Of a DNA stretch of 48,586 nt, positions 1 to 12,060 are shown in pieces (the stretch's first letter is position 1; each line of letters opens with the position of its first letter). The notes beneath the pieces were generated by a model. That model did not search any database and was not told where the DNA came from. It saw only the letters and a program-made list of their open reading frames with translations. This DNA comes from Sphingomonadales bacterium. Its GTDB lineage: Bacteria > Pseudomonadota > Alphaproteobacteria > SMXS01. The stretch spans positions 1 through 48,586 of the forward strand of contig JALHLV010000027.1 in NCBI GenBank assembly GCA_022844405.1, in the 5' to 3' direction. The translations under genes and the position numbers were made by a program.

Positions 1-720
1 AACCGCAACCCGGCGTTCGCCCGCGTCCGCGCCCGGTCGGTCTGGTCGGCGCTGGCGCCGCTCGGCATCACCCCGCAACGGCTGACGCACACCGCCCGCC
101 AGATGGCCCGCGCCCGCGCCGCCCTCGATGCCGAGGCGCACGCGCTGATCGCCGCCGCAGCCAGGTTCGGCGACGGCGGCTGGTGCACGCTGCGGCCCGA
201 CGCCCTGCGCGCGGCCCACGAGGAAGTGGGCCTGCGGGCGCTGGCGCTGGTGCTGATGGCGGTCGGCGGCGGCGACTATACCCCGCGCCTCGACCGGCTG
301 GAGCGGCTGTGGGCGCATCTGCGCGCCGGCCCGCTTGAGGCCATGACGCTGGCGGGCTGCCGGATCATTCCGGCGGACGGCATCCTGCTGATCGTGCGCG
401 AGACCCGCGGCGTGCAGGGACCGCTGGCGCTCGCCGGCCGGCCGCAGATCTGGGACGGCCGCTTCATCGCCGCCGGGGAAGGCGTGACCGTCGACCGGCT
501 GCGCCCCGGCGCCATGGCGGCGCTGCGGACGGCGTTGCCCGATTCGGCGCTCAGGCGCGTGCCGGCCGCCGCGCGCCCGGCGCTTCCCGCGGTCTACGAC
601 CGGGACGGCCTGCTCGCCGTGCCGGCATTCGGATTTCGCCGCGACGGCGTCCAGGCGCCTGATGTAACGCTCGATTTCCTGCCCCGTCACCACCTGCCGG
701 CGGCTGCGTTTTCCGGTTGA
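1..720 (+). CDS. tilS: tRNA(Ile)-lysidine synthase, C-terminal part (5' truncated by window)
   Basis: The reading frame is open from base 1 and ends at a TGA at 718-720. Its first residues (NRNPAFARVRAR) resemble the region following the N-type ATP pyrophosphatase domain of alphaproteobacterial TilS. TilS adds lysine to the wobble cytidine of tRNA-Ile(CAU), which allows AUA decoding. The ATP-binding motif lies upstream of the window, so only the substrate-binding C-terminal region can be seen. The position directly before ftsH is the usual one for tilS and is the main support for the name. A start codon at 103 is only an internal ATG. Confidence 0.85.
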   Translation, partial: NRNPAFARVRARSVWSALAPLGITPQRLTHTARQMARARAALDAEAHALIAAAARFGDGGWCTLRPDALRAAHEEVGLRALALVLMAVGGGDYTPRLDRLERLWAHLRAGPLEAMTLAGCRIIPADGILLIVRETRGVQGPLALAGRPQIWDGRFIAAGEGVTVDRLRPGAMAALRTALPDSALRRVPAAARPALPAVYDRDGLLAVPAFGFRRDGVQAPDVTLDFLPRHHLPAAAFSG

Positions 721-821
721 CCGGCGCCGCCGCTCGGAGTGCTTGTCTGTCCCGGCAAACACCCTATCTTTGACGGACGGCCCGGAAGGCGGGCTCACCA
801 TGTCGAAAAACGGGAACTCCC

Positions 822-2744
<1,923 letters not shown>

Positions 2745-2747
2745 GGG

Positions 2748-3548
2748 TCAGGAGCGCAGGCGTTCCAGCACAGTAATGGCATCTCGTAGCGCGCCGGGAT
2801 CGTGCGTCCGGATGTAGTCCGCACCCTGTTCCCAGGCGAATAGCTCCGCAGCAATTGTCGCCGCGCCCGCCTGTTCGGCTGACCGCCCCACGATGTTCCG
2901 GAGGAATGACTTCCGCGACACGGAAATCATCACCGGTAACCCAAAGCGGCGCCGCAGATCGGGAATCTTTCGGAGGACTGTCAGCGACACCTCCGGATTG
3001 GTGCCGAGGAAGAATCCCATGCCCGGATCAAGGATGAATCGCTCGCGCGCGATGCCATTTTTCCCCGCCCTCGCGAGCAATCGTTCGAAGAATTCGATGA
3101 TCCTGTGGAAAATCTTGTCGGGTTCCATGTCGACCATCGAAGCGGTTTGGCCGGTGGAAACCGAATGCATGGCGATCAACCGGCATGATGAGCGGGCAAG
3201 GCCGTCATACATCGCCGGGTCCGCGAAGCCGCGGATGTCATTGAGGTAGGCCGCGCCGGCGGACAACGCAAACCGCTGCACCGACGTATCAGTCGCATCG
3301 ACCGCGACGGCGGCGCCTTTTGAAATCATGCTCTCGAGCACGGGTGCCAGCCGCCTGATCTGCTCGGTTGGCGGGACCAGGACCGCATTGGGAGCGCTCG
3401 ACGCGGGACCTAGTTCGATAATGTCGGCGCCGCCCGCCAGAAGGTCGTCCGCGTGTTGGATAGCGTCGGCGGCCGCGAGAAATCGGCCGCCGTCGGAGAA
3501 CGAATCCTCCGTGATGTTGACAATACCAACAATCCGTGGGCGGAGCAT
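2748..3548 (-). CDS. folP: Dihydropteroate synthase, Sul (sulfonamide-resistant) type
   Basis: A 266-residue TIM-barrel enzyme that joins 6-hydroxymethyl-dihydropterin diphosphate to p-aminobenzoate in folate synthesis. Seen: pterin/loop motif GIVNITEDSFSDGGR at 8-22, NDIRGF at 103-108, MHS at 127-129, DPGMGFFLG at 174-182, SVSRKSFLR at 209-217 and RTH at 247-249. From memory of the family, these read like plasmid Sul1/Sul2 rather than ordinary FolP: NxTEDSF or NITSDSF replaces NVTPDSF, and DPGMGFFLG carries two extra residues compared with the E. coli DPGFGFG region. It occupies the usual folP locus between ftsH and glmM but on the opposite strand, and its GC (about 60% in three lines I counted) is below that of glmM. 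Function as a DHPS is near certain; intrinsic sulfonamide resistance is inference. Confidence 0.93.
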   Translation of the reverse strand: MLRPRIVGIVNITEDSFSDGGRFLAAADAIQHADDLLAGGADIIELGPASSAPNAVLVPPTEQIRRLAPVLESMISKGAAVAVDATDTSVQRFALSAGAAYLNDIRGFADPAMYDGLARSSCRLIAMHSVSTGQTASMVDMEPDKIFHRIIEFFERLLARAGKNGIARERFILDPGMGFFLGTNPEVSLTVLRKIPDLRRRFGLPVMISVSRKSFLRNIVGRSAEQAGAATIAAELFAWEQGADYIRTHDPGALRDAITVLERLRS

Positions 3549-3565
3549 TGCGACTACCTATTTAG

Positions 3566-3595
3566 TCGTCATTCCCGCGCACGCGGGAATGACGA
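3566..3595. repeat. Perfect 14-bp palindrome between folP and glmM
   Basis: The arms at 3566-3579 and 3582-3595 are exact reverse complements with a two-base loop. The core (GTCATTCCCGCG and its complement) is a type of short palindrome scattered between genes in many alphaproteobacteria. It lies just upstream of the folP start on the minus strand and could be a hairpin in either transcript. The rest of the 3549-3744 gap shows no other gene. Confidence 0.85.
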
Positions 3596-3744
3596 TGGAT
3601 AGAAGCTCAATGGCCGAACCGTCAAGCACGCGCGTAACGGGTGGTCAGTCTGCTAGCCGCTGCGCTTGCGGCGATTCCGGACGGCGTGCATATTCTGCGG
3701 GTCCGTGACGGGGCCGTCCTCGAGCAACCCACGACAGAGAGTTC

Positions 3745-5097
3745 ATGAACAAGCGACACTATTTCGGGACCGACGGCATCCGCGGCACCGCCAATACGCC
3801 GCCGATGACGGCGGAGGTGGCGCTGCGCGTCGGCATGGCCGCGGGCGCCCAGTTCCGCCGCGGCGACCATCGCCACCGGGTGGTCATCGCCAAGGACACG
3901 CGGCTGTCCGGCTACATGCTGGAAGCGGCCATGACCGCGGGATTTACCTCGGTGGGCATGGACGTGGTGCTGGTCGGCCCCATGCCGACGCCGGCGACCG
4001 CCATGCTGACCCGGTCCATGCGCGCCGATCTGGGGGTGATGATCTCGGCGTCGCACAATCCGTTCGAGGACAACGGCATCAAGCTGTTCGGACCCGACGG
4101 CTTCAAGCTGTCCGATGCCATCGAGGCCGAGATCGAGGCGCGGCTGGAAAGTCGCAAGGGACTCGACGTCGCCGCCTCGCGCGACATCGGCCGCGCCCGC
4201 CGGCTCGACGACAACGGCCATGGCCGCTACATCGAGGTGGTCAAGAGCACCTTCCCGGCCGGCCGGGCGCTGGATGGCCTGAAGGTGGTGATCGATTGCG
4301 CCAACGGCGCCGCCTACAAGGTGGCGCCCACGGTGCTGACCGAGCTGGGCGCCGAGATCGTGCCCATCGGCGTCAGCCCGGACGGCGTCAACATCAACAA
4401 GGGCTGCGGCTCCACCGACACGGCGCTGATGCAGCGGACCGTGCGCGAGTCCGGCGCCCATCTGGGCATCGCCCTCGACGGCGACGCCGACCGGGTGCTG
4501 ATGGCCGACGAGAACGGCGACCTGCTCGACGGCGACCAGCTCATGGGCCTGATCGCCGCCTACTGGCATCGCACCGGCAGGCTGCGCGGCGGCTGCCTGG
4601 TCAGCACGGTGATGTCGAACCTGGGGCTGGAGAACTACCTGCACGGCCAGGGTATCGGCCTGGCGCGCACCGCCGTGGGCGACCGCTACGTCGTCGAGCA
4701 CATGCGCCGGCACGGCTGCAACCTGGGCGGCGAGCAGTCGGGCCACATCGTCATGACCGACTACACCACCACCGGCGACGGCCTGATCGCGGCGCTGCAG
4801 GTGATGGCGGTGATCCTGGACTCCGGCAGGCCCGCCAGCGAGACCTGCCGGGTGTTCACGCCGCTGCCGCAGGTGCTGAAGAACGTGAAGGTCAACGGTG
4901 GCGCGCCGCTGGAGGATGCTCTGGTCAAGGCCGCCATCGCCGACGGCGAGGCCCGGCTCAAAGGCACTGGCAGGGTGCTGATCCGCCCGTCCGGGACCGA
5001 ACCCAAGATACGGGTGATGGCCGAAGGCGAGGACCAGGCGCTGGTCAACGCGGTGGTCGACGACATCGCCGGCGCCATCTCGCGCGCGGCGGGCTAA
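3745..5097 (+). CDS. glmM: Phosphoglucosamine mutase GlmM
   Basis: A 450-residue cytoplasmic enzyme that interconverts glucosamine-6-phosphate and glucosamine-1-phosphate on the way to UDP-GlcNAc for peptidoglycan and lipopolysaccharide. The N-terminus [11 protein letters not shown] is typical. The active-site phosphoserine is Ser103 in ISASHNP, the metal-binding loop DGDADR is at 245-250, and the phosphate-binding [12 protein letters not shown] lies near the C-terminus. Length matches the family (about 445). A purine-rich stretch (agagag) precedes the ATG. Its TAA overlaps the ATG of thiD by one base, so the two are probably cotranscribed and translationally coupled. Confidence 0.97.
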   Translation: MNKRHYFGTDGIRGTANTPPMTAEVALRVGMAAGAQFRRGDHRHRVVIAKDTRLSGYMLEAAMTAGFTSVGMDVVLVGPMPTPATAMLTRSMRADLGVMISASHNPFEDNGIKLFGPDGFKLSDAIEAEIEARLESRKGLDVAASRDIGRARRLDDNGHGRYIEVVKSTFPAGRALDGLKVVIDCANGAAYKVAPTVLTELGAEIVPIGVSPDGVNINKGCGSTDTALMQRTVRESGAHLGIALDGDADRVLMADENGDLLDGDQLMGLIAAYWHRTGRLRGGCLVSTVMSNLGLENYLHGQGIGLARTAVGDRYVVEHMRRHGCNLGGEQSGHIVMTDYTTTGDGLIAALQVMAVILDSGRPASETCRVFTPLPQVLKNVKVNGGAPLEDALVKAAIADGEARLKGTGRVLIRPSGTEPKIRVMAEGEDQALVNAVVDDIAGAISRAAG

Positions 5098-5891
5098 TGA
5101 AAGGCCGCGTGCTGATCATCGCCGGCTCGGATTCCGGCGGCGGCGCTGGCATCCAGGCCGACATCAAGACCGTCACCATGCTCGGCGGCTTCGCGGCGAC
5201 GGCGATCACCGCGCTCACCGCCCAGAACACGCTGGGCGTCCACGGCATCCTCGGCGTCGATCCCGCGTTCATCCGCCAGCAGATGCAGGTGGTGCTGCGC
5301 GACATCGGCGCCGACTGCCTGAAGACCGGCATGCTGCACAGCGCCGAGGTGATCGAGACGGTCGCCGCCACCATCGACGAAGACGCCGCCGGCGTGCCCG
5401 TCGTGGTCGATCCGGTGATGGTGGCCAAGGGTGGCGCGGCGCTCCTGCAGGACAGCGCCGCCCATGCGCTGATCACCCTCATGGTACCCCGGGCCACCGT
5501 GCTGACGCCCAACCTGCCCGAGGCCGAGGCGCTGACCGGCCTGAAGGTCGCCGATCTCGACGGCATGCGCCGCGCCGGGGCCGCCCTGCTGAAGCTCGGG
5601 CCGAAAGCCGTGCTGGTGAAGGGTGGACACCTGGAAGGGCCGGTGCTGCACGACCTGCTGCTGACGGCCGACGGCGAGACGGTGTTCGAATCCCGCCGCA
5701 TCGACACCAGCCAGACCCATGGCACCGGCTGCACCCTCGCCAGCGCCATCGCCACCGGCCTCGCACAGGGCATGTCCATCGTGGATGCGGTGGCCCGTGC
5801 CCGGGACTATGTCCGCCACGCGATCGAGACCGCGCCGGGCCTCGGCAACGGGCATGGCCCGTTGAACCATGGTCATCCACTCGACCGCTGA
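5097..5891 (+). CDS. thiD: Hydroxymethylpyrimidine/phosphomethylpyrimidine kinase ThiD
   Basis: A 264-residue ribokinase-like enzyme that phosphorylates HMP and HMP-P in thiamine synthesis. The N-terminal IAGSDSGGGAGIQAD binds the pyrimidine substrate, VVDPVMVAKGG lies mid-protein, and the catalytic anion-hole region is the QTHGTGCTLASA motif near residue 205-215. Length and motifs are normal. The start ATG shares one base with the glmM stop (TAATG). No thiamine-phosphate synthase domain is fused, so it is monofunctional. Pairing with glmM is positional rather than a shared pathway. Confidence 0.95.
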   Translation: MKGRVLIIAGSDSGGGAGIQADIKTVTMLGGFAATAITALTAQNTLGVHGILGVDPAFIRQQMQVVLRDIGADCLKTGMLHSAEVIETVAATIDEDAAGVPVVVDPVMVAKGGAALLQDSAAHALITLMVPRATVLTPNLPEAEALTGLKVADLDGMRRAGAALLKLGPKAVLVKGGHLEGPVLHDLLLTADGETVFESRRIDTSQTHGTGCTLASAIATGLAQGMSIVDAVARARDYVRHAIETAPGLGNGHGPLNHGHPLDR

Positions 5892-5954
5892 ACCCGGAAA
5901 GGTTTCCACCCGTTTGATGCGCCTTGCGCACCCCTCGCGCGCGGAACTGCAACG

Positions 5955-5982
5955 TTGACATGATAGGGCCTCTCCCTATTAT
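5955..5982 (+). promoter_or_regulatory. Predicted sigma70-type promoter of serC-serA
   Basis: TTGACA at 5955-5960 and TATTAT at 5977-5982 are separated by 16 bases in the thiD-serC gap. The consensus -35 box stands out in this GC-rich DNA. The leader to the serC ATG would be about 60 bases. No attenuator or riboswitch is recognisable in it. Prediction by eye only. Confidence 0.55.
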
Positions 5983-6051
5983 CCGCCGCGAACCGATGAT
6001 CGCTCAAAAAGTGCGCTAACCAGACAGCCTGAACCTCACCGGAAAATCATC

Positions 6052-7200
6052 ATGAAACCGACCGAACGGCCCCGTTCGCCCTTCTTCTCGTCCGGCCCCT
6101 GCGCGAAGCGTCCGGGCTGGTCGGTCGATGCGCTGAAGGATGCCTGCATCGGCCGGTCGCACCGGTCCAAGCCGGGCAAGGCCAAGCTCGCCGAAGCCAT
6201 CGACCGGACCCGCGCCGTGCTCGGCGTGCCGGCCGACTACCGCATCGGCATCGTGCCGGCATCGGACACCGGCGCCGTCGAGATGGCGCTTTGGTCCATG
6301 CTGGGCGCGCGCGGCGTCGACATGCTGGCCTGGGAAAGCTTCGGCGCCGGCTGGGTGACCGACGTGGTCAAGCAGCTCAAGCTGCCGGACGTGCGCACCA
6401 TGGAAGCCGGCTACGGCGAGATCGTCGACCTTGCCAAGGTCGACACCGACCGTGACGTGGTCTTCACCTGGAACGGCACCACCTCGGGCGTGAAGGTGCC
6501 CAACGGCGACTGGATCAAATCCAACCGCCAGGGCCTGACCATCTGCGACGCCACCTCGGCCGTGTTCGCCATGGAGATGCCGTGGGACAAGCTCGACGTG
6601 GTCACCTTCTCCTGGCAGAAGGTGATGGGCGGCGAGGGCGGCCACGGCATGCTGATCCTCAGCCCGCGCGCCGTCGAGCGGCTGCTGACCTACAAGCCGG
6701 CCTGGCCGCTGCCCAAGATCTTCCGCATGACCTCGGGCGGCAAGCTGATCGAGGGCCTCTTCCAGGGGGAGACCATCAACACCCCGTCCATGATCTGCGT
6801 CGAGGACTACATCGACGCGCTGGTCTGGGCCGAGGGCATCGGCGGCCTGCCGGCGCTGATCGGGCGCTCGAGTGCCAATCTGGGCGTGCTCGAGGAATGG
6901 GTCGCATCGCGGAACTGGGTGAGCTTCCTCGCCGGGGACAAGAAGGTCCGCTCCAACACCTCGGTATGCTTCAAGATCGTCGACCCGTGGTTCGAAGGCC
7001 TGGGCGGCGACGACGCCAAGGCGGACGTGCCGAAGAAGATCGCCGCCATGCTCGAGAAGGAAGGCGTCGCCTACGACATCAACGGCTACCGGGACGCGCC
7101 GGCCGGCCTGCGCATCTGGGCCGGCGCCACGGTGGAAAGCAGCGACCTGAAGGCGCTGACGCCGTGGCTGGACTGGGCGTTCAACGAGGTAAAAGGCTGA
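6052..7200 (+). CDS. serC: Phosphoserine aminotransferase
   Basis: A 382-residue fold-type I PLP enzyme that converts 3-phosphohydroxypyruvate and glutamate to phosphoserine and 2-oxoglutarate, the second step of serine synthesis. The sequence has the PLP-lysine context SWQKVMGG with Lys190, the N-terminal [13 protein letters not shown], and a DATSAVFAM stretch holding the cofactor aspartate. It is the alphaproteobacterial type, longer than the roughly 360-residue E. coli enzyme. It is followed directly by serA (TGATG, one-base overlap), so the two consecutive pathway enzymes form an operon behind the promoter at 5955. Confidence 0.96.
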   Translation: MKPTERPRSPFFSSGPCAKRPGWSVDALKDACIGRSHRSKPGKAKLAEAIDRTRAVLGVPADYRIGIVPASDTGAVEMALWSMLGARGVDMLAWESFGAGWVTDVVKQLKLPDVRTMEAGYGEIVDLAKVDTDRDVVFTWNGTTSGVKVPNGDWIKSNRQGLTICDATSAVFAMEMPWDKLDVVTFSWQKVMGGEGGHGMLILSPRAVERLLTYKPAWPLPKIFRMTSGGKLIEGLFQGETINTPSMICVEDYIDALVWAEGIGGLPALIGRSSANLGVLEEWVASRNWVSFLAGDKKVRSNTSVCFKIVDPWFEGLGGDDAKADVPKKIAAMLEKEGVAYDINGYRDAPAGLRIWAGATVESSDLKALTPWLDWAFNEVKG

Positions 7201-8783
7201 TGAGCAAGGTCCTGATTTCCGACAGCTTGAGCCCGCGGGCGGCTGAAATCTTCCGCGCGCGCGGCGTCGAGGTGGTCGAGAAGGTCGGCCTGAAGCCCGA
7301 GGAGCTGATCGCCATCATCGGCGAGTTCGACGGCCTTGCCATCCGCTCCAACACCAAGGTCACCGCCAAGGTGCTGGAAGCCGCCACCAATCTGAAGGTG
7401 ATCGGCCGCGCCGGCATCGGCGTCGACAATGTCGACATCCCGGCCGCCACCGCCCGCGGCGTGATCGTGATGAACACGCCGTTCGGCAACTCGATCACCA
7501 CCGCCGAGCACGCCATCGCCATGATGTTCGCGCTGGCCCGCGACATCCCGGCCGCCGACAAGTCGACCCAGGCTGGCAAGTGGGAGAAGTCCCGCTTCAT
7601 GGGCGTCGAGGTCACCGGCAAGACGCTGGGCCTGATCGGCTGCGGCAACATCGGCTCCATCGTCGCCGACCGCGCCATCGGCCTGAAGATGAAGGTCGTC
7701 GCCTTCGATCCCTATCTGTCGGCCGAGCGCGCCGTGGACCTGGGCGTGGAGAAGGTCGAGCTGGACGAGCTGTTCGCCCGCGCCGACTTCATCACCCTGC
7801 ACACCCCGCTGACCGACGGCACACGCGGCATCATCAACGCCAGGGCCATCGGCAAGATGAAGGACGGTGTGCGCATCATCAACTGCGCCCGCGGCGGCCT
7901 GGTCATCGAGGCGGACCTGCGCGACGCGCTCGACAGCGGCAAGGTGGCGGGCGCCGCCTTCGACGTGTTCGAGGTCGAGCCGGCGAAGGAGAACGTGCTG
8001 TTCGGCCGCGACAATTTGATCGCCACGCCGCATCTGGGCGCCTCGACCGAGGAAGCCCAGGAGAACGTGGCGCTGCAGGTGGCCGAGCAGATCGCCGACT
8101 ATCTGGTCGATGGCGCCGTGACCAACGCGCTCAACATGCCGTCGGTCAGCGCCGAGGAAGCGCCGCGCCTGCGCCCCTACATGAAGCTGGTCGAGCAGCT
8201 CGGCAGCTTCATGGGCCAGATCGTCGAGGGCAACATCGCCTGCGTCGAGGTCGAGTACCAGGGCGCCGCGACCCAGCTCAACACCCGGCCGCTCAACGCC
8301 ATCGTGCTGCAGAGCCTGCTGGCGCCGATCCTCGACCTGGCGGTCAACATGGTGAACGCGCCGGTGATCGCCAAGGAAAAGGGCATCGAGGTCACCGAGA
8401 AGAAGCTGAGCAAGGAGGCCGACTACCAGACGCTGGTCCGGCTGTCGGTGAACACCCAGGACAACAAGACCTATACCATCGCCGGCACCCTGTTCGCCGA
8501 CCGGCAGCCGCGCATCGTCGACATCCAGGGCATCGACATCGACGCCCAGCTCGGCAGGCACCTGCTGTTCGTGCGCAACGACGACAAGCCGGGCTTCATC
8601 GGCGCGCTGGGCACCATCCTGGGCGACGCCGGCGTCAACATCGCCAACTTCAACCTGGGGCGTGTCGGTCCGGGCCAGGGCGCGATCGCGCTGATCGACG
8701 TGGACCAGCCCATCGGCGACGACCTGCTGAAGAAGATCTGCGCGCTGCCGCATATGCGGCAGGCCAAGTCCCTGTCCTTTTAG
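7200..8783 (+). CDS. serA: D-3-phosphoglycerate dehydrogenase
   Basis: A 527-residue enzyme that oxidises 3-phosphoglycerate to 3-phosphohydroxypyruvate, the committed step of serine synthesis. It has a Rossmann motif GLIGCGNIGS near residues 143-152, the ring of 2-hydroxyacid dehydrogenase signatures (INCARGGLV; ATPHLGASTEEAQ with the catalytic His), an intervening domain, and a C-terminal ACT domain at about 450-527. This is the long form (type 1, as in Mycobacterium and Bacillus), usually feedback-regulated by serine through the intervening/ACT region. The start ATG overlaps the serC stop by one base. Confidence 0.96.
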   Translation: MSKVLISDSLSPRAAEIFRARGVEVVEKVGLKPEELIAIIGEFDGLAIRSNTKVTAKVLEAATNLKVIGRAGIGVDNVDIPAATARGVIVMNTPFGNSITTAEHAIAMMFALARDIPAADKSTQAGKWEKSRFMGVEVTGKTLGLIGCGNIGSIVADRAIGLKMKVVAFDPYLSAERAVDLGVEKVELDELFARADFITLHTPLTDGTRGIINARAIGKMKDGVRIINCARGGLVIEADLRDALDSGKVAGAAFDVFEVEPAKENVLFGRDNLIATPHLGASTEEAQENVALQVAEQIADYLVDGAVTNALNMPSVSAEEAPRLRPYMKLVEQLGSFMGQIVEGNIACVEVEYQGAATQLNTRPLNAIVLQSLLAPILDLAVNMVNAPVIAKEKGIEVTEKKLSKEADYQTLVRLSVNTQDNKTYTIAGTLFADRQPRIVDIQGIDIDAQLGRHLLFVRNDDKPGFIGALGTILGDAGVNIANFNLGRVGPGQGAIALIDVDQPIGDDLLKKICALPHMRQAKSLSF

Positions 8784-8822
8784 CACTCACCACGGCCCTG
8801 CCTTTGGGCTAGGTTCGGAACC

Positions 8823-9968
8823 ATGAACGACGCCGCGACACGCGCCCTCCTGCCGGAGGGCCTGCACGACACCTTGGCGCCCCGCGCCGAGCTGGAAAGC
8901 CGCACCGTCGCGGGCCTGCTGGCATGCTTTGCGTCGCAGGGCTACGAGCAGGTCGCCCCGCCGCTGGTCGAATTCGAGGACAGTCTGCTGGCCGGCGTCG
9001 GCTCCGCCGAAGGCCGCCGCATGTTCCGGCTGATGGACCCGGCGTCGCACCGGATGATGGGCGTGCGCACCGACATGACCACCCAGGTCGCCCGCGTCGC
9101 CACCACCCGTCTTGCCGCCGCGCCGCGCCCGCTCAGGCTGTGCTACGCTGGCCAGGTGCTGCGCGTCGAAAGCGGCAAGCTGCGCTCGGAGCGCGAATTC
9201 GGCCAGGCCGGCATCGAGCTGATCGGCACCGCCTCGACCGGCGCCGAGGCCGAGGTGCTGCTGCTGGCCGCCGAGGCGCTGCACGCCGTCGGCGCCGCCG
9301 ACTTCACCGTCGACCTGACCGTGCCCACGCTGGTGCCCGTGGTCGCGTCGGCCCTGGGCCTCGATCCTGCCGCCGCGTCGATCGCCCGCGAGGCACTCGA
9401 CGAGAAGGACATGGCCGGGCTCGCGCCGTTCACCGGCCGCGCCCGCGAGGTGCTGGAGGCCCTGCTGGTCGCCGGCGGCGAGGCCGACAAGGCGCTCGAC
9501 GCGCTGGTCCGGCTCGACCTGCCGGGGGAAGCCTCGGCGCTGGTCGAGGAACTGCGCGCCATGGTCGGCACCCTGCGCGGGGCGGCGCCCGAGTTGACCC
9601 TCACCGTCGATCCGGGCGAGTACCGCAATTTCGAGTACCACACGGGTATCTGCTTCACCGTCTTCGACCGCGCCACCAGCCGCGAGCTGGGCCGCGGCGG
9701 GCGCTACCAGGTGCAGGGCGCCAAGGGCGTCGAGCCGGCGGTGGGCTTCACGGTCTATGTGGATTCGCTGCTCCGGGCGCTGCCCGCCCCGCGCCGGGCG
9801 AACACGGTTTACGTGCCCGCGAGCACTCCTTTGAAAGACGCCCAGAAGCTCCGCGCGAGCGGATGGCGCACACTTGCCGGCCTCGATCCGGTGGGCGACG
9901 CGGCCGCCGAGGCGCGGCGCATGGGATGCAGCCATGTCTACCGCAACGGCGGTGTGGAAGGAGTCTGA
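8823..9968 (+). CDS. hisZ: ATP phosphoribosyltransferase regulatory subunit HisZ
   Basis: A 381-residue protein related to the catalytic core of histidyl-tRNA synthetase but lacking the anticodon-binding domain. In organisms with a short HisG, HisZ forms the hetero-octamer needed for the first step of histidine synthesis and its feedback inhibition. Seen: the class II motif 2-like stretch [13 protein letters not shown] followed by LCYAGQVLR, and a glycine-rich [12 protein letters not shown] near the C-terminal third. hisG is not in the window. It is two bases ahead of purA, so the pair is likely cotranscribed, a common alphaproteobacterial order. Confidence 0.92.
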   Translation: MNDAATRALLPEGLHDTLAPRAELESRTVAGLLACFASQGYEQVAPPLVEFEDSLLAGVGSAEGRRMFRLMDPASHRMMGVRTDMTTQVARVATTRLAAAPRPLRLCYAGQVLRVESGKLRSEREFGQAGIELIGTASTGAEAEVLLLAAEALHAVGAADFTVDLTVPTLVPVVASALGLDPAAASIAREALDEKDMAGLAPFTGRAREVLEALLVAGGEADKALDALVRLDLPGEASALVEELRAMVGTLRGAAPELTLTVDPGEYRNFEYHTGICFTVFDRATSRELGRGGRYQVQGAKGVEPAVGFTVYVDSLLRALPAPRRANTVYVPASTPLKDAQKLRASGWRTLAGLDPVGDAAAEARRMGCSHVYRNGGVEGV

Positions 9969-9970
9969 TC

Positions 9971-11263
<1,293 letters not shown>

Positions 11264-11266
11264 GGA

Positions 11267-11647
11267 TCAGGCCCTGATCAGGTCGATCCCGTAGGCCGCG
11301 AAGTAACGGTCTCGGCTGAGGAGCGTCAAGCGTTCCACCTGGGCCTGCGCGATCATGATGCGGTCGAACGGATCTCCATGGTGCCGTGGCAACGACCTGA
11401 TGATCTCGATATGCGGCAAATCGATCTGCAGAAGGCGTATATCGTGCATGTCGAGCATTTCGGCCAAGTCACGCGGCGTCGTGAGCTTGCCAAGGTTTTC
11501 TTTGATGGCAAGCTCCCAGGCGGCGGCAATGCTCAGGAAAATCTCGTTCTCCGGAGCCGCCAGCATCGACCGTAGCGCAGGAGTCAGCTCTTCAGGCTGT
11601 TGCGCCCACCACAGGAATACATGGGAATCGAGGAGCAGCCTGCTCAA
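11267..11647 (-). CDS. PIN-domain toxin (VapC-like ribonuclease)
   Basis: A 126-residue PIN-domain protein. The acidic metal-binding residues expected of this fold can be placed at Asp7 (LLLDSHVFLWW), Glu45 (AAWELAIK), Asp92/Asp95 (GDPFDR) and Asp113 (LSRDRYF), so the nuclease centre looks intact. Proteins of this type act as RNA-cleaving toxins in type II toxin-antitoxin systems. It overlaps the upstream antitoxin gene by four bases (ATGA), and ends three bases from the convergent purA. GC is lower than in purA. The RNA target is unknown. Confidence 0.9.
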   Translation of the reverse strand: MSRLLLDSHVFLWWAQQPEELTPALRSMLAAPENEIFLSIAAAWELAIKENLGKLTTPRDLAEMLDMHDIRLLQIDLPHIEIIRSLPRHHGDPFDRIMIAQAQVERLTLLSRDRYFAAYGIDLIRA

Positions 11648-11925
11648 GGCTTTTTATTGCCGATATCGAATAGGTAATCGGTCGGGCTGCTTTCAAAGGC
11701 GTCCAGGATTTCCTGCGGCAACGGGTCGTAGAAATCGTCCGACAGCCAGACCTTGCCCTTCCAGAAGCCGCCTTTGCGCGGCTCCCTGCGTTTTTCGGGA
11801 AGTGGCATCAGGCGGGCGAGCGGCTTGCCGGCCTTGCAGATGATGATCTCCTCACCATCGGCGGCCTTGTCGACCAGTTCCGACAGCTTCGTCTTAGCCT
11901 CATAGAGATTGTACTGGATCGTCAT
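11644..11925 (-). CDS. Phd/YefM-family antitoxin
   Basis: A 93-residue protein whose N-terminal half (YNLYEAKTKLSELVDKA, then GEEIIICKAGKPLARLMPL) is the Phd/YefM DNA-binding and dimerisation fold; the rest is the extended tail that would wrap the PIN toxin. It precedes the toxin gene with a four-base overlap, the normal order for such pairs, and probably represses its own promoter. The ATG at 11925 is preferred; a GTG directly before it (11928) is also possible because the purine-rich AAAGGGA lies a few bases upstream of both. Confidence 0.88.
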   Translation of the reverse strand: MTIQYNLYEAKTKLSELVDKAADGEEIIICKAGKPLARLMPLPEKRREPRKGGFWKGKVWLSDDFYDPLPQEILDAFESSPTDYLFDIGNKKP

Positions 11926-12060
11926 CACGGTCCCTTTCCGATAATGGGAATATGGGCTCGCGGAACGGTTTGGTCAAGTTGGTCAAGGCTCGTCGACTTA
12001 CGCACGAGAGGTGACGGCAAACCGTTCCTCCGGCTATGCTGCGCCACATGGGAGGAACCG

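Noticed and set aside
7086-8786. 566-codon minus-strand open frame over serA
   Set aside because: It shadows serA, has no recognisable domain and shows low-complexity composition.
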